Of a stretch of DNA of 47,060 nt, positions 34,132-44,095 are shown piece after piece (position 1 is the first letter of the stretch; the number at the start of each line of letters is the position of its first letter). The translations under genes were made by a program, and so were the position numbers. The notes below the pieces were generated by a model. That model did not search any database, was not told the DNA's origin, and saw only the letters and a program-made list of their open reading frames with translations. Source of the DNA: Rhodospirillaceae bacterium (GTDB lineage: Bacteria > Pseudomonadota > Alphaproteobacteria > Rhodospirillales > JABJKH01); NCBI GenBank assembly GCA_018660465.1, contig JABJKH010000104.1, positions 1-47,060 on the forward strand, in the 5' to 3' direction.

Positions 34132-37100
34132 TTAGTCTCCTGATTTTATTTGGCCCATATTTATTTGGCTCGCTGGGGCTTCAATAAGTGCCGTGAAAAT
34201 TTGTTGCACGGCACCGGCCCTGATCGAAATTTTATCCAGCAATGATGTGAAATTATCAACTTGAGCCAGTGTGGCCAAGTCTTCCTGTAAACCTTTTGGA
34301 ATATCGTGATCCAAGTTCTCGGGGATATTTTCTTCCATGGTTAGACGAAACAGCCCCTGAACACCCTGCCAGAGTTCCAATGCATCGATTAAGTTATGAC
34401 CGTCTTTGCTGTTCAGCAGGCCATATTTTATAAGGCTTTCTAAGGCTTTGTGGGTGTTCGGCGAAAGAATTTCCGGATGCTCGTGCGCATGTCTGAGTTG
34501 TAGGTATTGGCTGATGAATTCGATATCGACCAAGCCACCCCGCAAATGTTTTATGGCGAGGGGGTTCTCAGTGTGGTGTTCGTCATCCATGCGAGACCGC
34601 ATGCTGGCGACATCGGCTAAGAGTTTAGAGCCGTCGCGCGGTCGGGTGAGAACTTCGGCGATCACGCTTTCGACTTCGCGGCGTAAATCGGGAGGACCAG
34701 CAATAACCCTAGCCCGGGTCATGGCCATATGTTCCCAAGTCCAAGAAAGATCATTGTGATACTGCACGAACGCTTGCAGGCTGGAGGCAATTGGCCCGGC
34801 GTTTCCAGACGGCCGGAGCCGCATATCGACTTCAAACAGACGGCCTTCAGAGGTTTGAGCCGTTATTGAATTGATCACCCGTTGGCTAAGACGGGCAAAA
34901 TATTGGGTAAGGACGAGCGGTTTAGGTCCGTCTGAACTTTTTGCGTCGGCGGGAGCCTTATAGACAAAAATCATATCCAGATCAGATGTTGAGGTCATTT
35001 CGCGCCCGCCAAGTTTGCCAAGCGCCAGAACAACCATTTCCGAGCCCGGGACGACCCCATGACGGTGGGTGAATTCCTTCGCCATCGCCGAATTCAATAA
35101 ATCGACCGAACATTCGGCAATGTCACTAAGGGCTTCGGCGGTGGTCTGTGGGTGTTGATGACCTCTGAGGGATTGGACACCGATTTGGAACCAACGATCG
35201 TTAGCCCAGCGGCGGGTCGCGTCTAACGTATCTTCCACAAACTCCGTCTGATGTAAAATGGCTTCTAGCTCTTTGTGTAACTCATCCGGGTTGGGTGGTG
35301 CATCGAAGAAACCTGGGTCTAATACGCTGTCCAAGACAGACGGCTTGTGGCTGAGGTGGCGTGCAAGTTTTGGTGCTTCCCCCATGATTTCCGCAACCAA
35401 ATTCAATAGATGGGGATTTGAATGAAACATGGAAAAAAGCTGGATGCCAGCCGGAAGGCCAGCCAAAAACTCGTTGAACCGTAGGAAGGCTTGATCTGGA
35501 TTTGCCGTATCGGCGAGTGATTTTAACAGCACCGGCATTAGTTCTGTCAGCAGCTGGCGCGCGCGGGTGTTGTGGGTGGAACGGTAACGCCCGTGATGCC
35601 AGACACGCACCATTGAATCGACAGCCTGCGGATTTTCGAAGCCCAGGTTTTCCAGTGTGCTCAGTGTTTCTGGGTCCGTGTCGGCACCGGTAAAGACAAG
35701 GTTTCCACGGACATCTCCTTGGATGCTGAGAGGCTCAGACTCTTCAAACAAAGCGGCGTAGTGCGTCTCAACATTACGCAAATGACGGAGGAGGTCTTCA
35801 CCAAACATCTCGGTATTCTCATAACCCAAGAAAATAGCGATTTTATTGAGCCCCTCGTGGTCTGCCGGAAGGGTGTGGGTTTGGGCATCATTGACCATTT
35901 GCAATCTATGTTCAACGCGCCGCAGAAAGCGATAGGACGTCGTCATTTCGGTTGCGACCGAAGGATCAATTCGTTCGTGTTCAGCCAGAGTTGCCAATGC
36001 GTCCACGGTTTTTATTTTTCGCAGCTCTTGGGTTCGTCCGCCCCAGATAAGTTGCTGAGTTTGAGTGAAAAATTCTATTTCTCGAATGCCGCCGCGTCCG
36101 AGTTTAATGTTATGACCCGCCAGTGCGATGGTATTGCCGCCCCGGTGTGCGTTGATTTGGCGCTTGATGGAATGAATATCTCGGATCGCTTCGAAGTCGA
36201 GGTTCTTCCGCCAGACAAAAGACGTCAGCCAATCGATGAGTGCCGTCCCTGCTTTGAGATCGCCAGCAACGGGGCGGGCCTTAATCATGGCGGCGCGCTC
36301 CCAATTTTGCCCCAGGCTTTCGTAGTAAACTTCCGCTGCTTGGACAGATACGGCGATTGGTGTTGCACTGGGGTCGGGGCGAAGTCTGAGATCAGTTCGA
36401 AAGACATACCCGTCAGCCGTGCGCTCATCCATTACCTTCACGAGATTACGGGTAATGCGAACAAATTGGCGCTGCAGGTCGGCGGGCTTTTCGCTTTGGA
36501 TCACTTCCGGATCGAATAAAATGATCAAATCAATGTCGCTTGAGTAATTTAATTCGCCCGCACCGAGTTTCCCCATGCCTAAGATGATGTACCCGGAGTC
36601 GCGTTCGGGATCATCTTCATAGGCAAGTGTGATGGCTCCCGAGTCTGCCGCTTTTCGAAGGGCGTAAGATGCCGCGCAAGAGAGTGTTTTGTCGGCAAAA
36701 TCAGAAAGTGCATGGGTAATCTGTTCGACAGACCAAATATTGGTGATATCAGCAATTGCGACAGCTAGGGAAAGATCGCGTTTGGCTTGTCTGAGGTCGC
36801 ACATCACGCGCACCTCGTCCGCATTAAGATCACTCCTGAGATGTGTGAGGCGGTCCTGTATGTCAGCGCAGGCCCATTCTGGACCCTGGTTTATTACTTC
36901 AAGGATAAATTTTGGATTGGAAATCGCGCACTGGGTCAAATAGGGACTGTTGCCGAAAAGGGCATCAAGTAATGTGCTGACGGAAGGATTTTCAGGGGTT
37001 CCTTGCGCAAAGGCTTGGCAATCGCTATCTCCTGTTGAATGAAGCGCCTCGATCCATCGTTCGTGGCCGCGTGCGCATAAATCCAGGTCCGCCGGTGCGG

Positions 37101-37140
37101 GAAGGCCTTTAGTTTCCAACGAATAATCCAAATGGTTCAT
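34132..37140 (-). CDS. glnE: Bifunctional glutamine synthetase adenylyltransferase/deadenylyltransferase
   Basis: Adds and removes AMP on glutamine synthetase in nitrogen control. Seen: two nucleotidyltransferase modules, the first with GKLGAGELNYSSDIDLIILF and the second with LGKLGGREMTSTSDLDMIFVY, each followed by a helical regulatory segment (second: HLRGGLVDIEFISQYLQL). ATG 37140 gives 1002 aa; the frame extends 23 codons further into the divergent neighbour's leader without similarity. The gene is intact and followed directly by the FliL-like gene. Confidence 0.93.
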   Translation of the reverse strand: MNHLDYSLETKGLPAPADLDLCARGHERWIEALHSTGDSDCQAFAQGTPENPSVSTLLDALFGNSPYLTQCAISNPKFILEVINQGPEWACADIQDRLTHLRSDLNADEVRVMCDLRQAKRDLSLAVAIADITNIWSVEQITHALSDFADKTLSCAASYALRKAADSGAITLAYEDDPERDSGYIILGMGKLGAGELNYSSDIDLIILFDPEVIQSEKPADLQRQFVRITRNLVKVMDERTADGYVFRTDLRLRPDPSATPIAVSVQAAEVYYESLGQNWERAAMIKARPVAGDLKAGTALIDWLTSFVWRKNLDFEAIRDIHSIKRQINAHRGGNTIALAGHNIKLGRGGIREIEFFTQTQQLIWGGRTQELRKIKTVDALATLAEHERIDPSVATEMTTSYRFLRRVEHRLQMVNDAQTHTLPADHEGLNKIAIFLGYENTEMFGEDLLRHLRNVETHYAALFEESEPLSIQGDVRGNLVFTGADTDPETLSTLENLGFENPQAVDSMVRVWHHGRYRSTHNTRARQLLTELMPVLLKSLADTANPDQAFLRFNEFLAGLPAGIQLFSMFHSNPHLLNLVAEIMGEAPKLARHLSHKPSVLDSVLDPGFFDAPPNPDELHKELEAILHQTEFVEDTLDATRRWANDRWFQIGVQSLRGHQHPQTTAEALSDIAECSVDLLNSAMAKEFTHRHGVVPGSEMVVLALGKLGGREMTSTSDLDMIFVYKAPADAKSSDGPKPLVLTQYFARLSQRVINSITAQTSEGRLFEVDMRLRPSGNAGPIASSLQAFVQYHNDLSWTWEHMAMTRARVIAGPPDLRREVESVIAEVLTRPRDGSKLLADVASMRSRMDDEHHTENPLAIKHLRGGLVDIEFISQYLQLRHAHEHPEILSPNTHKALESLIKYGLLNSKDGHNLIDALELWQGVQGLFRLTMEENIPENLDHDIPKGLQEDLATLAQVDNFTSLLDKISIRAGAVQQIFTALIEAPASQINMGQIKSGD

Positions 37141-37161
37141 TTCAAATTTACTATTTCTAGC

Positions 37162-37187
37162 CCACACTGTACGAAATTGCAGTGTGG
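37162..37187. promoter_or_regulatory. 8-base inverted repeat between glnE and the AsmA-like gene
   Basis: CCACACTG (37162-37169) and CAGTGTGG (37180-37187) are perfect inverted repeats around 10 bases, in the 80-base gap between divergent genes. This could be a protein-binding dyad or a hairpin at the start of either transcript. Confidence 0.45.
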
Positions 37188-37220
37188 CGTGACAATGCGT
37201 CTGCTCCAAAGGGAAATTTT

Positions 37221-40200
37221 GTGTTAAAAAGGACCTTTAGAGGCATATTACATATTTTGGGCGGACTGGTCGCCGGTTTGGTGATCGTCGTCGTTCTATT
37301 GTCGTGGCGATTGTCCGCGGGGCCGGTATCCCTGGCCTTCCTCTCCCCCCACATTGAATCCGCGTTTCGAAGTTTTCAAGCCGTCGTCGATGTGCGCCTG
37401 GACGACACGGTCCTGACGTGGGCTGGGTGGGACCGGACACTGGACATCCGCGTGGTTAATGTGCGCGCTTTGGGGGGCGATGGAAAGGTGATCGCCAGTG
37501 TGCCTGAAGTCTCGCTATCGTTAAGCGTGAAGGCGATGTTGAAAGGTAAGGTGGCACCGCGAAGTATTGAACTGTTCCGCCCAAACATTCATTTGGTTCG
37601 CAATAAGGATAGAACATTCAGTGTCGGGTTTGCTGACGGTTCGAAAACCAAGATGCGATCCTTACAAAATCTTCTCGATGAGTTTGGCGGAGATTCAGAT
37701 AAATCAGACGTCATGGCCTATCTGTCTCGGATCAGCATTGTAGACGCGGGTCTGACGATTGTTGATGAGACTCTCGGAACCTCCTGGTCGGCACCTGCGA
37801 CACAGGTGCAGCTAAATAGAGTAGGTCAAGATATCAAAGGCGCGATGGAGCTGAACCTCAATATTGATGGTCAGCAGGCGCAATTTAACATCGAAGGCGA
37901 ATATCAGGCAGTTAAAAAACGCATTGAAATTGGACTCAGCTTTAATGAAATTCGCCCGGCTTTGTTTTCAAATCTGTCGGAAAAAGTCGCGGTCCTGAAG
38001 TCGGTTAATATGCCCCTTCAGGGGACAATAACCATGAGCATGCTGGCCAGTGGTACCGTGCTCGCCATGGGTTTTGATATCAACGGTGGTATCGGTCATG
38101 TGGTTGTCCCGCCGCCGTTTGATCAGTATCTCGGTGTTCGAAAACTTGAGATAAGGGGACAGTTCGACGGGACAGCGCAGGAAATTAATATCGACAATCT
38201 GTTCGTCGATTTTGGTCACGGGCAGACGGTTTTTTTGCCAGCCCCCATCAGCCATGAAATGCCGATCGCCTCGGTGCGGGCCAAGGGCCACTATACAGCC
38301 GAGCGAAGACGGCTGAACCTCTCGTCCCTAAAGTTTGATTTGGATGGTCCCAAGGTCAATCTGACCTCTTTGATTGATGGCATCGGAGGGGAAACCATTG
38401 TGATGTCCAGGGGTATTGTCCATAACTTAAAAATTGATGATTTTCGTCGATATTGGCCGAGAGCGATGGGGACCGTACCCTGGAAATGGACGACGACCCA
38501 TCTTTCCAAAGGGATCGTGAAAGAAACTTTGGCAGATGTTGTCCTGCGTATTTCGAAAGCCGGGAAGGTGAAAGTCGAATCACTCACCGGGGATATGCAA
38601 CTCAAAAATATCGACGTCCGCTATATGGAAGGCATGCCGCTCGTGAAAGCGGTGAGTGGCACGGCAAAGTTCAACCGCGAACGGTTTGATATATTTGTTG
38701 AGAAAGGCAAGACCGAAGGGCTGCGCATTACCAAGGGCGTTATCCTGATGAGCGGTCTGGATGAACCTGATCAACGTGCGGATATTGATCTCTCCATCGA
38801 AGGGGGACTGCAGAATCACTTGCGACTGATTGATCATCAGCCGTTGGGCTTTTCCACGCAGCAGGGGATCAATCCGGAAAAAACCAGCGGTGATGCAACG
38901 ACCCACCTTAAGCTCACATTCCCCATGGAAGAAACTCTAAAGAGAGACGATATCGATGTACTGGTGACGGCAAAGCTGCGCGAGGTTGCTCTGCCTGGTG
39001 GGTCCCGCGGAGATATTTCAGAGGGGCAGCTTGATCTGAAGTTGGATAAGACCGGGATGGACGTCGTCGGGTTGGTAAAATATGGGGTGATACCAGCAAC
39101 GTTGAATTGGCGTTCCAATTTTAAAGACAAGTCGTCGTTCCGCCAAAAGTTTGCGCTTAAAGGTCGGGTAGACGATCATCATCGCACCGGTCAACTGCGG
39201 CTTAATTTCGCACCTTTCACCAACGAATACCTTAACGGCCCGATCGATACAGAAGTCAACCTGACGGACTTCATCGATGGCACCAGTGTGGTGGAAATTT
39301 CTGCAGATCTGACCCGAACCACGTTTGCCGTGGCACCGTTGGGCTGGGAGAAAGCGGGCGGTGATCCTGGCACCGGTCGTGTCTTCATGGTTCTCAAGGA
39401 TGGAGAGCTTGCAAAAATTTCCAAGTTTACCGTTGGGGCTGGCGACTTAGCCGTTGATGGAACGGTTGAATTTAAAGCACCTGGCGGTGATTTGAAGCAT
39501 ATTGTCTTTAGCAAGGTGAAGGTCGGTAAAACCGACATGACGGGTATTATGAAGCCTCTTCCACGAGGCGCTTGGGCGGCGAGCTTCGGTGGTAAAAGCT
39601 TCGACCTATCCTCTCATTGGGAAAATAGAAACAAGACGGATACCGAAGAAGAAAAAGAAAAAGCGAAGGACGGCCCCAAAATTCAGCTCTCCGCAAATTT
39701 TGAGCGCGTGTGGTTGGATGATGAACGGTCGCTTCCAGATGTGAAGAGTAATTTTACTCGGGAAGGGGATATATGGACCCGCGCCAATCTAACCAGTAAA
39801 ATTGGCACACCAGGCAAGAACGCATTTAGTCTTGATATCCGCCCAGGCAAAAACGGCAACCGACGATTGGTTATTAAAGCAGACGATGCGGGGTCAACCC
39901 TTAAGCTATTCGATTATTATGAAAATATGCTCAATGGGTCCTTAGACCTTAAAGCTGAGTACAATGACTCATTACCGTCTCGTCCTCTAAAGGGCCGACT
40001 CTATATTGAGAATTATCGAATTGTAAAAGCCCCCGTGCTGGCGAAATTGGCCAGTGTGGCTTCCATTGTAGGAATACTCGAGAATTTGAGTGGCAAGGGC
40101 CTGCGATTTTTATCCTTGGAGCTTCCGTTCAAGTTGAACGAAGGTCTGCTGACACTAAAAGATGCCAGCGCCAAGAGCATATCATTGGGCCTGACCGCGT

Positions 40201-40520
40201 CAGGCAATATTTCAATGAAGACGGACAAAGTAAATATTGAAGGCACTTTCGTGCCGATGTACATCGTCAACAGCTTCTTCTCAAATATACCCGTCCTCGG
40301 AAAACTTCTTTCGGGCGGTGAAAAAGACGGGGGAGTCTTTGCTGTAAGTTATACATTGAAGGGGCCGGTAAAAGAACCAGACGTTGGTATCAATCCTTTG
40401 ACGGTCTTCGCTCCAGGGTTTTTCAGGAACATTTTTAAAATTTTCAAACCCGGCGCACGCCTGCCTGATGTGCTGGGGAATCCTGACGATGACCCCTCGG
40501 AAAAACCGGATAGCTTGTAA
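37221..40520 (+). CDS. Large AsmA/YhdP-like envelope protein
   Basis: Member of the AsmA-like group (YhdP/DUF3971 type), long beta-rich proteins thought to bridge the periplasm and carry phospholipid to the outer membrane. Seen: one N-terminal transmembrane segment (about residues 8-28), RSIELFRPNIHLVRNKDRTF-type AsmA opening (IELFRPNIHLVR), long repetitive beta sequence, and a C-terminal region with LKLFDYYENMLNGSLDLKAEY, APVLAKLASVASIVGILENL and ANSFF-type IVNSFFSNIPVLGKLLSGG, typical of YhdP ends. The start is probably GTG 37221, with AAGGGA 6 bases upstream (1099 aa); GTG 37182 is an alternative. Confidence 0.85.
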   Translation: MLKRTFRGILHILGGLVAGLVIVVVLLSWRLSAGPVSLAFLSPHIESAFRSFQAVVDVRLDDTVLTWAGWDRTLDIRVVNVRALGGDGKVIASVPEVSLSLSVKAMLKGKVAPRSIELFRPNIHLVRNKDRTFSVGFADGSKTKMRSLQNLLDEFGGDSDKSDVMAYLSRISIVDAGLTIVDETLGTSWSAPATQVQLNRVGQDIKGAMELNLNIDGQQAQFNIEGEYQAVKKRIEIGLSFNEIRPALFSNLSEKVAVLKSVNMPLQGTITMSMLASGTVLAMGFDINGGIGHVVVPPPFDQYLGVRKLEIRGQFDGTAQEINIDNLFVDFGHGQTVFLPAPISHEMPIASVRAKGHYTAERRRLNLSSLKFDLDGPKVNLTSLIDGIGGETIVMSRGIVHNLKIDDFRRYWPRAMGTVPWKWTTTHLSKGIVKETLADVVLRISKAGKVKVESLTGDMQLKNIDVRYMEGMPLVKAVSGTAKFNRERFDIFVEKGKTEGLRITKGVILMSGLDEPDQRADIDLSIEGGLQNHLRLIDHQPLGFSTQQGINPEKTSGDATTHLKLTFPMEETLKRDDIDVLVTAKLREVALPGGSRGDISEGQLDLKLDKTGMDVVGLVKYGVIPATLNWRSNFKDKSSFRQKFALKGRVDDHHRTGQLRLNFAPFTNEYLNGPIDTEVNLTDFIDGTSVVEISADLTRTTFAVAPLGWEKAGGDPGTGRVFMVLKDGELAKISKFTVGAGDLAVDGTVEFKAPGGDLKHIVFSKVKVGKTDMTGIMKPLPRGAWAASFGGKSFDLSSHWENRNKTDTEEEKEKAKDGPKIQLSANFERVWLDDERSLPDVKSNFTREGDIWTRANLTSKIGTPGKNAFSLDIRPGKNGNRRLVIKADDAGSTLKLFDYYENMLNGSLDLKAEYNDSLPSRPLKGRLYIENYRIVKAPVLAKLASVASIVGILENLSGKGLRFLSLELPFKLNEGLLTLKDASAKSISLGLTASGNISMKTDKVNIEGTFVPMYIVNSFFSNIPVLGKLLSGGEKDGGVFAVSYTLKGPVKEPDVGINPLTVFAPGFFRNIFKIFKPGARLPDVLGNPDDDPSEKPDSL

Positions 40521-40531
40521 TTCTTTAATGC

Positions 40532-41785
40532 TTAAACCGCACGTACCAGCACGTGACGCTTTTTCCCCGCTGATAACTTTATAACGCCGTCATCCGTCAT
40601 GTCGCTATTGCCGACAATCTGCTTTTCATTCTCAAATGCCTTGTCGTTGACGCGACCTCCGCCGCCCTTAATCAGGCGCCTGGCTTCGCCGTTGCTATTG
40701 GCGAGGCCGGCTCGACACAAGATTTCAAAAGCCGGAATACCAGCGTCGAGGTCACCTTTGGCAAGCTCAATGACCGGAAGCTGATCGCCGACCTTGCCTT
40801 GCTCAAATGTCTTGGCAGCGGTTTCCGCTGCGGCCAATGCAGCTTCTTCACCATGGCAAAGCTTGGTTGCTTCGTTGGCGAGGATTTTTTTGGCTTCGTT
40901 GATATCTGAATCTTGCAATTGTTCCAGTCTGGCGATTTCATCCAGGGGCAAGTCGGTAAATAATTTTAGGAACCGGGCCACGTCTGCATCTTCGGTGTTG
41001 CGCCAGTACTGCCAGTAATCGTACGCCGATAATTTATCTGCATTGAGCCAAACAGCGCCTTCCGCCGTCTTGCCCATTTTCGCACCAGATGCGGTGGTCA
41101 ACAGCGGTGTGGTCAATCCGAACAGCGCCGTCCCATCGATCCGCCGACCCAGTTCGACACCATTTACGATGTTGCCCCATTGGTCGGAACCGCCCATCTG
41201 CAATTCACAGGTGTGCCGCCTGGATAATTCCAGGAAGTCGTAGGCCTGGAGAATCATATAATTGAATTCCAGAAATGACAGATGATGCTCGCGACCCAAG
41301 CGCAATTTCACGCTGTCAAATGCGAGCATTCGGTTAATCGAAAAATGCTGCCCATAGTCACGTAGAAATTCGATGTATTCCAAGCCTTTCAGCCAGTCGG
41401 CATTGTTGACCATGACGGCATCCGTTGGGCCGTCGCCAAAGGTTAGGAACTTGGAGAATATTTGTTTTATGCCCGCCATATTCTGATTGATGGTTTCCTC
41501 AGTCAGCAATTGGCGGCTTTCATCTTTACCGGACGGGTCGCCCACCATCGACGTACCCCCGCCCATCAGGACGATTGGCTTATGGCCGTTTTGTTGCAGG
41601 ATGCGCAGCAGCATGATTGGCACCAAGCTGCCGGCATGCAGGCTTGGGGCTGTGCAGTCAAAACCGATATAGGCGGTAAGGGTCTTTTCCGTTGCTAAGG
41701 TGTCGAGCGCGTCGGCATCTGTGCACTGGTGCAGATAGCCGCGTTCGACGACGGTACGGATGAAATCAGATTGGTACGTTGTCAT
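40532..41785 (-). CDS. tyrS: Tyrosyl-tRNA synthetase
   Basis: Class I aminoacyl-tRNA synthetase charging tRNA-Tyr. Seen: [17 protein letters not shown] with the HIGH-like [16 protein letters not shown], the KMSKS-like GAKMGKT, and a C-terminal S4 RNA-binding domain ([16 protein letters not shown]). ATG 41785 gives 417 aa; an earlier in-frame start adds six residues and is less likely. It converges on the AsmA-like gene with an 11-base gap. Confidence 0.95.
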   Translation of the reverse strand: MTTYQSDFIRTVVERGYLHQCTDADALDTLATEKTLTAYIGFDCTAPSLHAGSLVPIMLLRILQQNGHKPIVLMGGGTSMVGDPSGKDESRQLLTEETINQNMAGIKQIFSKFLTFGDGPTDAVMVNNADWLKGLEYIEFLRDYGQHFSINRMLAFDSVKLRLGREHHLSFLEFNYMILQAYDFLELSRRHTCELQMGGSDQWGNIVNGVELGRRIDGTALFGLTTPLLTTASGAKMGKTAEGAVWLNADKLSAYDYWQYWRNTEDADVARFLKLFTDLPLDEIARLEQLQDSDINEAKKILANEATKLCHGEEAALAAAETAAKTFEQGKVGDQLPVIELAKGDLDAGIPAFEILCRAGLANSNGEARRLIKGGGGRVNDKAFENEKQIVGNSDMTDDGVIKLSAGKKRHVLVRAV

Positions 41786-41901
41786 GCCTAAATTCGGTCC
41801 CATTGGGTGTATTCAACTTAATTCCGCGAAGCCTTGCAGGAAGGGCGATGTCTTATCACAATCGTGCACGTTGCGACAACGCTCAGTTAGGTAAACCCAC
41901 A

Positions 41902-43023
41902 ATGGCGCTGGATCAGAAAGTACGAACGGCGATTGGCTTGATGAGCGGGACATCCATGGATGGGATTGATGCGGCATTAATCCGAACTGACGGTCAAACC
42001 ATCAAAGAATTCGGCCCCTGCCTGAGCTTCGACTATGATGAGGCGTTTAGAGACCGCCTTCGCAGCGTTCTACGATGCGATGCTTCCGACCCGCGCCTCA
42101 TTGATATTGAACTTGATCTCACGGATTTGCATGCCCGCGTGGTCGAACGTTTGATAATGGAAAACGAGATCGCGACCGATACAATTGATCTCATCGGCTT
42201 TCATGGCCAGACCCTTGACCACCGACCCAATGAAGGCATTACGCTCCAAATTGGTGACGGTGCGCGGCTGGCCTTGGAAACGGGCATCCCCGTGGTGAAT
42301 GACTTCCGCTCTAATGATGTTGCCCGTGGCGGCGAAGGTGCTCCTTTCGCATCGCTGTACCATCAGGCTTTGGCACATGAGTTGGATAAACCGACTGTTA
42401 TTCTCAACCTCGGGGGGGTTGCGAACGTGACTTGGGTTGGTGGGGGGATTGGTGCAGGCGAGGACATTCTCGCTTTCGATACCGGCCCCGCCAGCGCCTT
42501 GATTGATGATTGGGTCGCCCAAAAACTAGGCCAATCCATGGATGTCGATGGAAAGCTGGCAGCATCGGGAACTGTCGACCATGCGGTCCTATCTAAAATG
42601 TTGGATCAGTCTTACTTTGCTAAAAAGCCGCCAAAATCTTTGGATCGAGGAGACTTTAATCTAGACCGAGTAAGACCTTTAAATGCAGCTGATGGGGCCG
42701 CAACGTTAACCGCTTTTACCGCCAAGTCCGTGGCCGCGGCCCGGGCTCATTTCCCCCAGCCTGCCAAGCAATGGGTGGTCACTGGGGGTGGACGAAAGAA
42801 TCCGACAATGATGAAACTCATCGCCGATGAAGTGGGTGTGTCCGTCGAACCTGTAGAGCAGGTTGGTTGGGATGGCGATAACCTAGAAGCTCAGGCCTTT
42901 GCTTTCCTCGGCGTCCGCTCTGTAGCTGGTCTTCCTCTTAGTGTGCCGACAACGACCGGGGTGGCGCGTCCGGCAACGGGTGGCAGATTACATCTCCCGC
43001 CAGGGCACATAGGTGAATTCTAA
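41902..43023 (+). CDS. anmK: Anhydro-N-acetylmuramic acid kinase
   Basis: Phosphorylates and opens 1,6-anhydro-MurNAc in peptidoglycan recycling. Seen: AIGLMSGTSMDGIDAALI at the N terminus, GFHGQTLDHRP, VVNDFRSNDVARGGEGAP, LNLGGVANVTW, FDTGPASALIDDW and VVTGGGRKNPTMM. ATG 41902 gives 373 aa; an upstream frame of 41 residues has no similarity and lies over the start of the divergent tyrS. The ribosome site is weak. Confidence 0.94.
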   Translation: MALDQKVRTAIGLMSGTSMDGIDAALIRTDGQTIKEFGPCLSFDYDEAFRDRLRSVLRCDASDPRLIDIELDLTDLHARVVERLIMENEIATDTIDLIGFHGQTLDHRPNEGITLQIGDGARLALETGIPVVNDFRSNDVARGGEGAPFASLYHQALAHELDKPTVILNLGGVANVTWVGGGIGAGEDILAFDTGPASALIDDWVAQKLGQSMDVDGKLAASGTVDHAVLSKMLDQSYFAKKPPKSLDRGDFNLDRVRPLNAADGAATLTAFTAKSVAAARAHFPQPAKQWVVTGGGRKNPTMMKLIADEVGVSVEPVEQVGWDGDNLEAQAFAFLGVRSVAGLPLSVPTTTGVARPATGGRLHLPPGHIGEF

Positions 43024-43082
43024 TTTTCAAACCGAGTTGTTTATAATTAAGGGCGCGCTTTTTTAAGTCAGGAGATTTGATA

Positions 43083-44063
43083 TTGCCTCAGCCGAAAGTC
43101 TCATTTGCAATGATTTGCTATCAACAGGAAAGTTATGTTCGGGAGGCCATTCTTGCGGCCTTCGCGCAAGAATACGAACCGCTCGAAATTATACTTTCAG
43201 ACGATTGCTCAACAGATTCCACTTTCTCAATAATCGAAGAGGAAAGCGTAAAATACTCAGGCCCACATAAAGTTATTACCAATCGAAATTCTACCAACCT
43301 CGGCATCGAACATTTAAACAAAGTTATGTCGCTGGCGAGTGGGGACTTCGTCATAATTGCACATGGCGATGATGTGTCCTTGCCAAACAGAACCTCCAGA
43401 ATGGTTGAAACATGGATTGATAAGAAGGTGTCTCTGGTGTCCTCCAACGCCATTATTGTTGATTCGAAATCCCAACCCCTCGGTAAATTGAGTAAGGAAG
43501 ATACAGACAGAGAGGTTCCCCTGAAGAAAGTTATTTATATAACTTGGGATAATACACGGCTTGGTGCGACGTTTGGGTGGGATAGAAATGTATTTTCTCA
43601 GTTCGATGCGATTGATGGGAAAAGAATCACCGGCGCGGATGATCACATCTTGCCATTCCGCGCCGCATTGCTTGAAGGTATATATTATTTGGAGGAGCCC
43701 TTAATTCAGTGGCGTAAACATGAAAATAACGGCACGGATCGGGTGGCCGATAAAACAGGCTCAGAGCTGATGTTCTCTGAAACCAGCATCGCCTATGACG
43801 TCGGAGCACTTATTTATATGGCCGAGGAATTTGCTCAGTTTAGAAAAGGGCAAAATGATTCTAAGCAAATGGGCCTGATAAACCGCGATCTGGAAACGGC
43901 AATTATGGAGCTAACTCTACGATGGACACGGTGCCGGGTATCACTGGATTTGGCAGGTTTTTCCCCAACATGGATCGATAAACAAGAACGCGAGAAAAAA
44001 GAACTTAATGAGTCTCTTCGCGTCCAACCAGACGTTCCGCTTGGCAAGCCGAAAATAAGTTGA
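43083..44063 (+). CDS. Family 2 glycosyltransferase
   Basis: GT-A fold glycosyltransferase that adds a sugar to an unknown acceptor. Seen: VSFAMICYQQESYVREAI, LEIILSDDCSTDSTF with the nucleotide-binding Asp, and IAHGDDVSLPNRTSRM with the DxD-like motif, followed by DDHILPFRAALLEGIYYLEEPLIQWRKH-type acceptor-domain sequence (WRKHENNGT). The start is taken as TTG 43083, with GGAG 8 bases upstream, giving 326 aa; TTG 43077 is too close to that site. The 5' part looks richer in A and T than neighbouring genes. No polysaccharide genes are adjacent. Confidence 0.82.
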   Translation: MPQPKVSFAMICYQQESYVREAILAAFAQEYEPLEIILSDDCSTDSTFSIIEEESVKYSGPHKVITNRNSTNLGIEHLNKVMSLASGDFVIIAHGDDVSLPNRTSRMVETWIDKKVSLVSSNAIIVDSKSQPLGKLSKEDTDREVPLKKVIYITWDNTRLGATFGWDRNVFSQFDAIDGKRITGADDHILPFRAALLEGIYYLEEPLIQWRKHENNGTDRVADKTGSELMFSETSIAYDVGALIYMAEEFAQFRKGQNDSKQMGLINRDLETAIMELTLRWTRCRVSLDLAGFSPTWIDKQEREKKELNESLRVQPDVPLGKPKIS

Positions 44064-44095
44064 GCCCGCGAGCTTAAGCCGCAGGCTTTCCTGTT

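Noticed and set aside
43083-44063. Glycosyltransferase as a recently acquired island
   Set aside because: The 5' part seems AT-rich, but there is no mobile element, repeat or tRNA nearby and it is only one gene; the signal is too weak.
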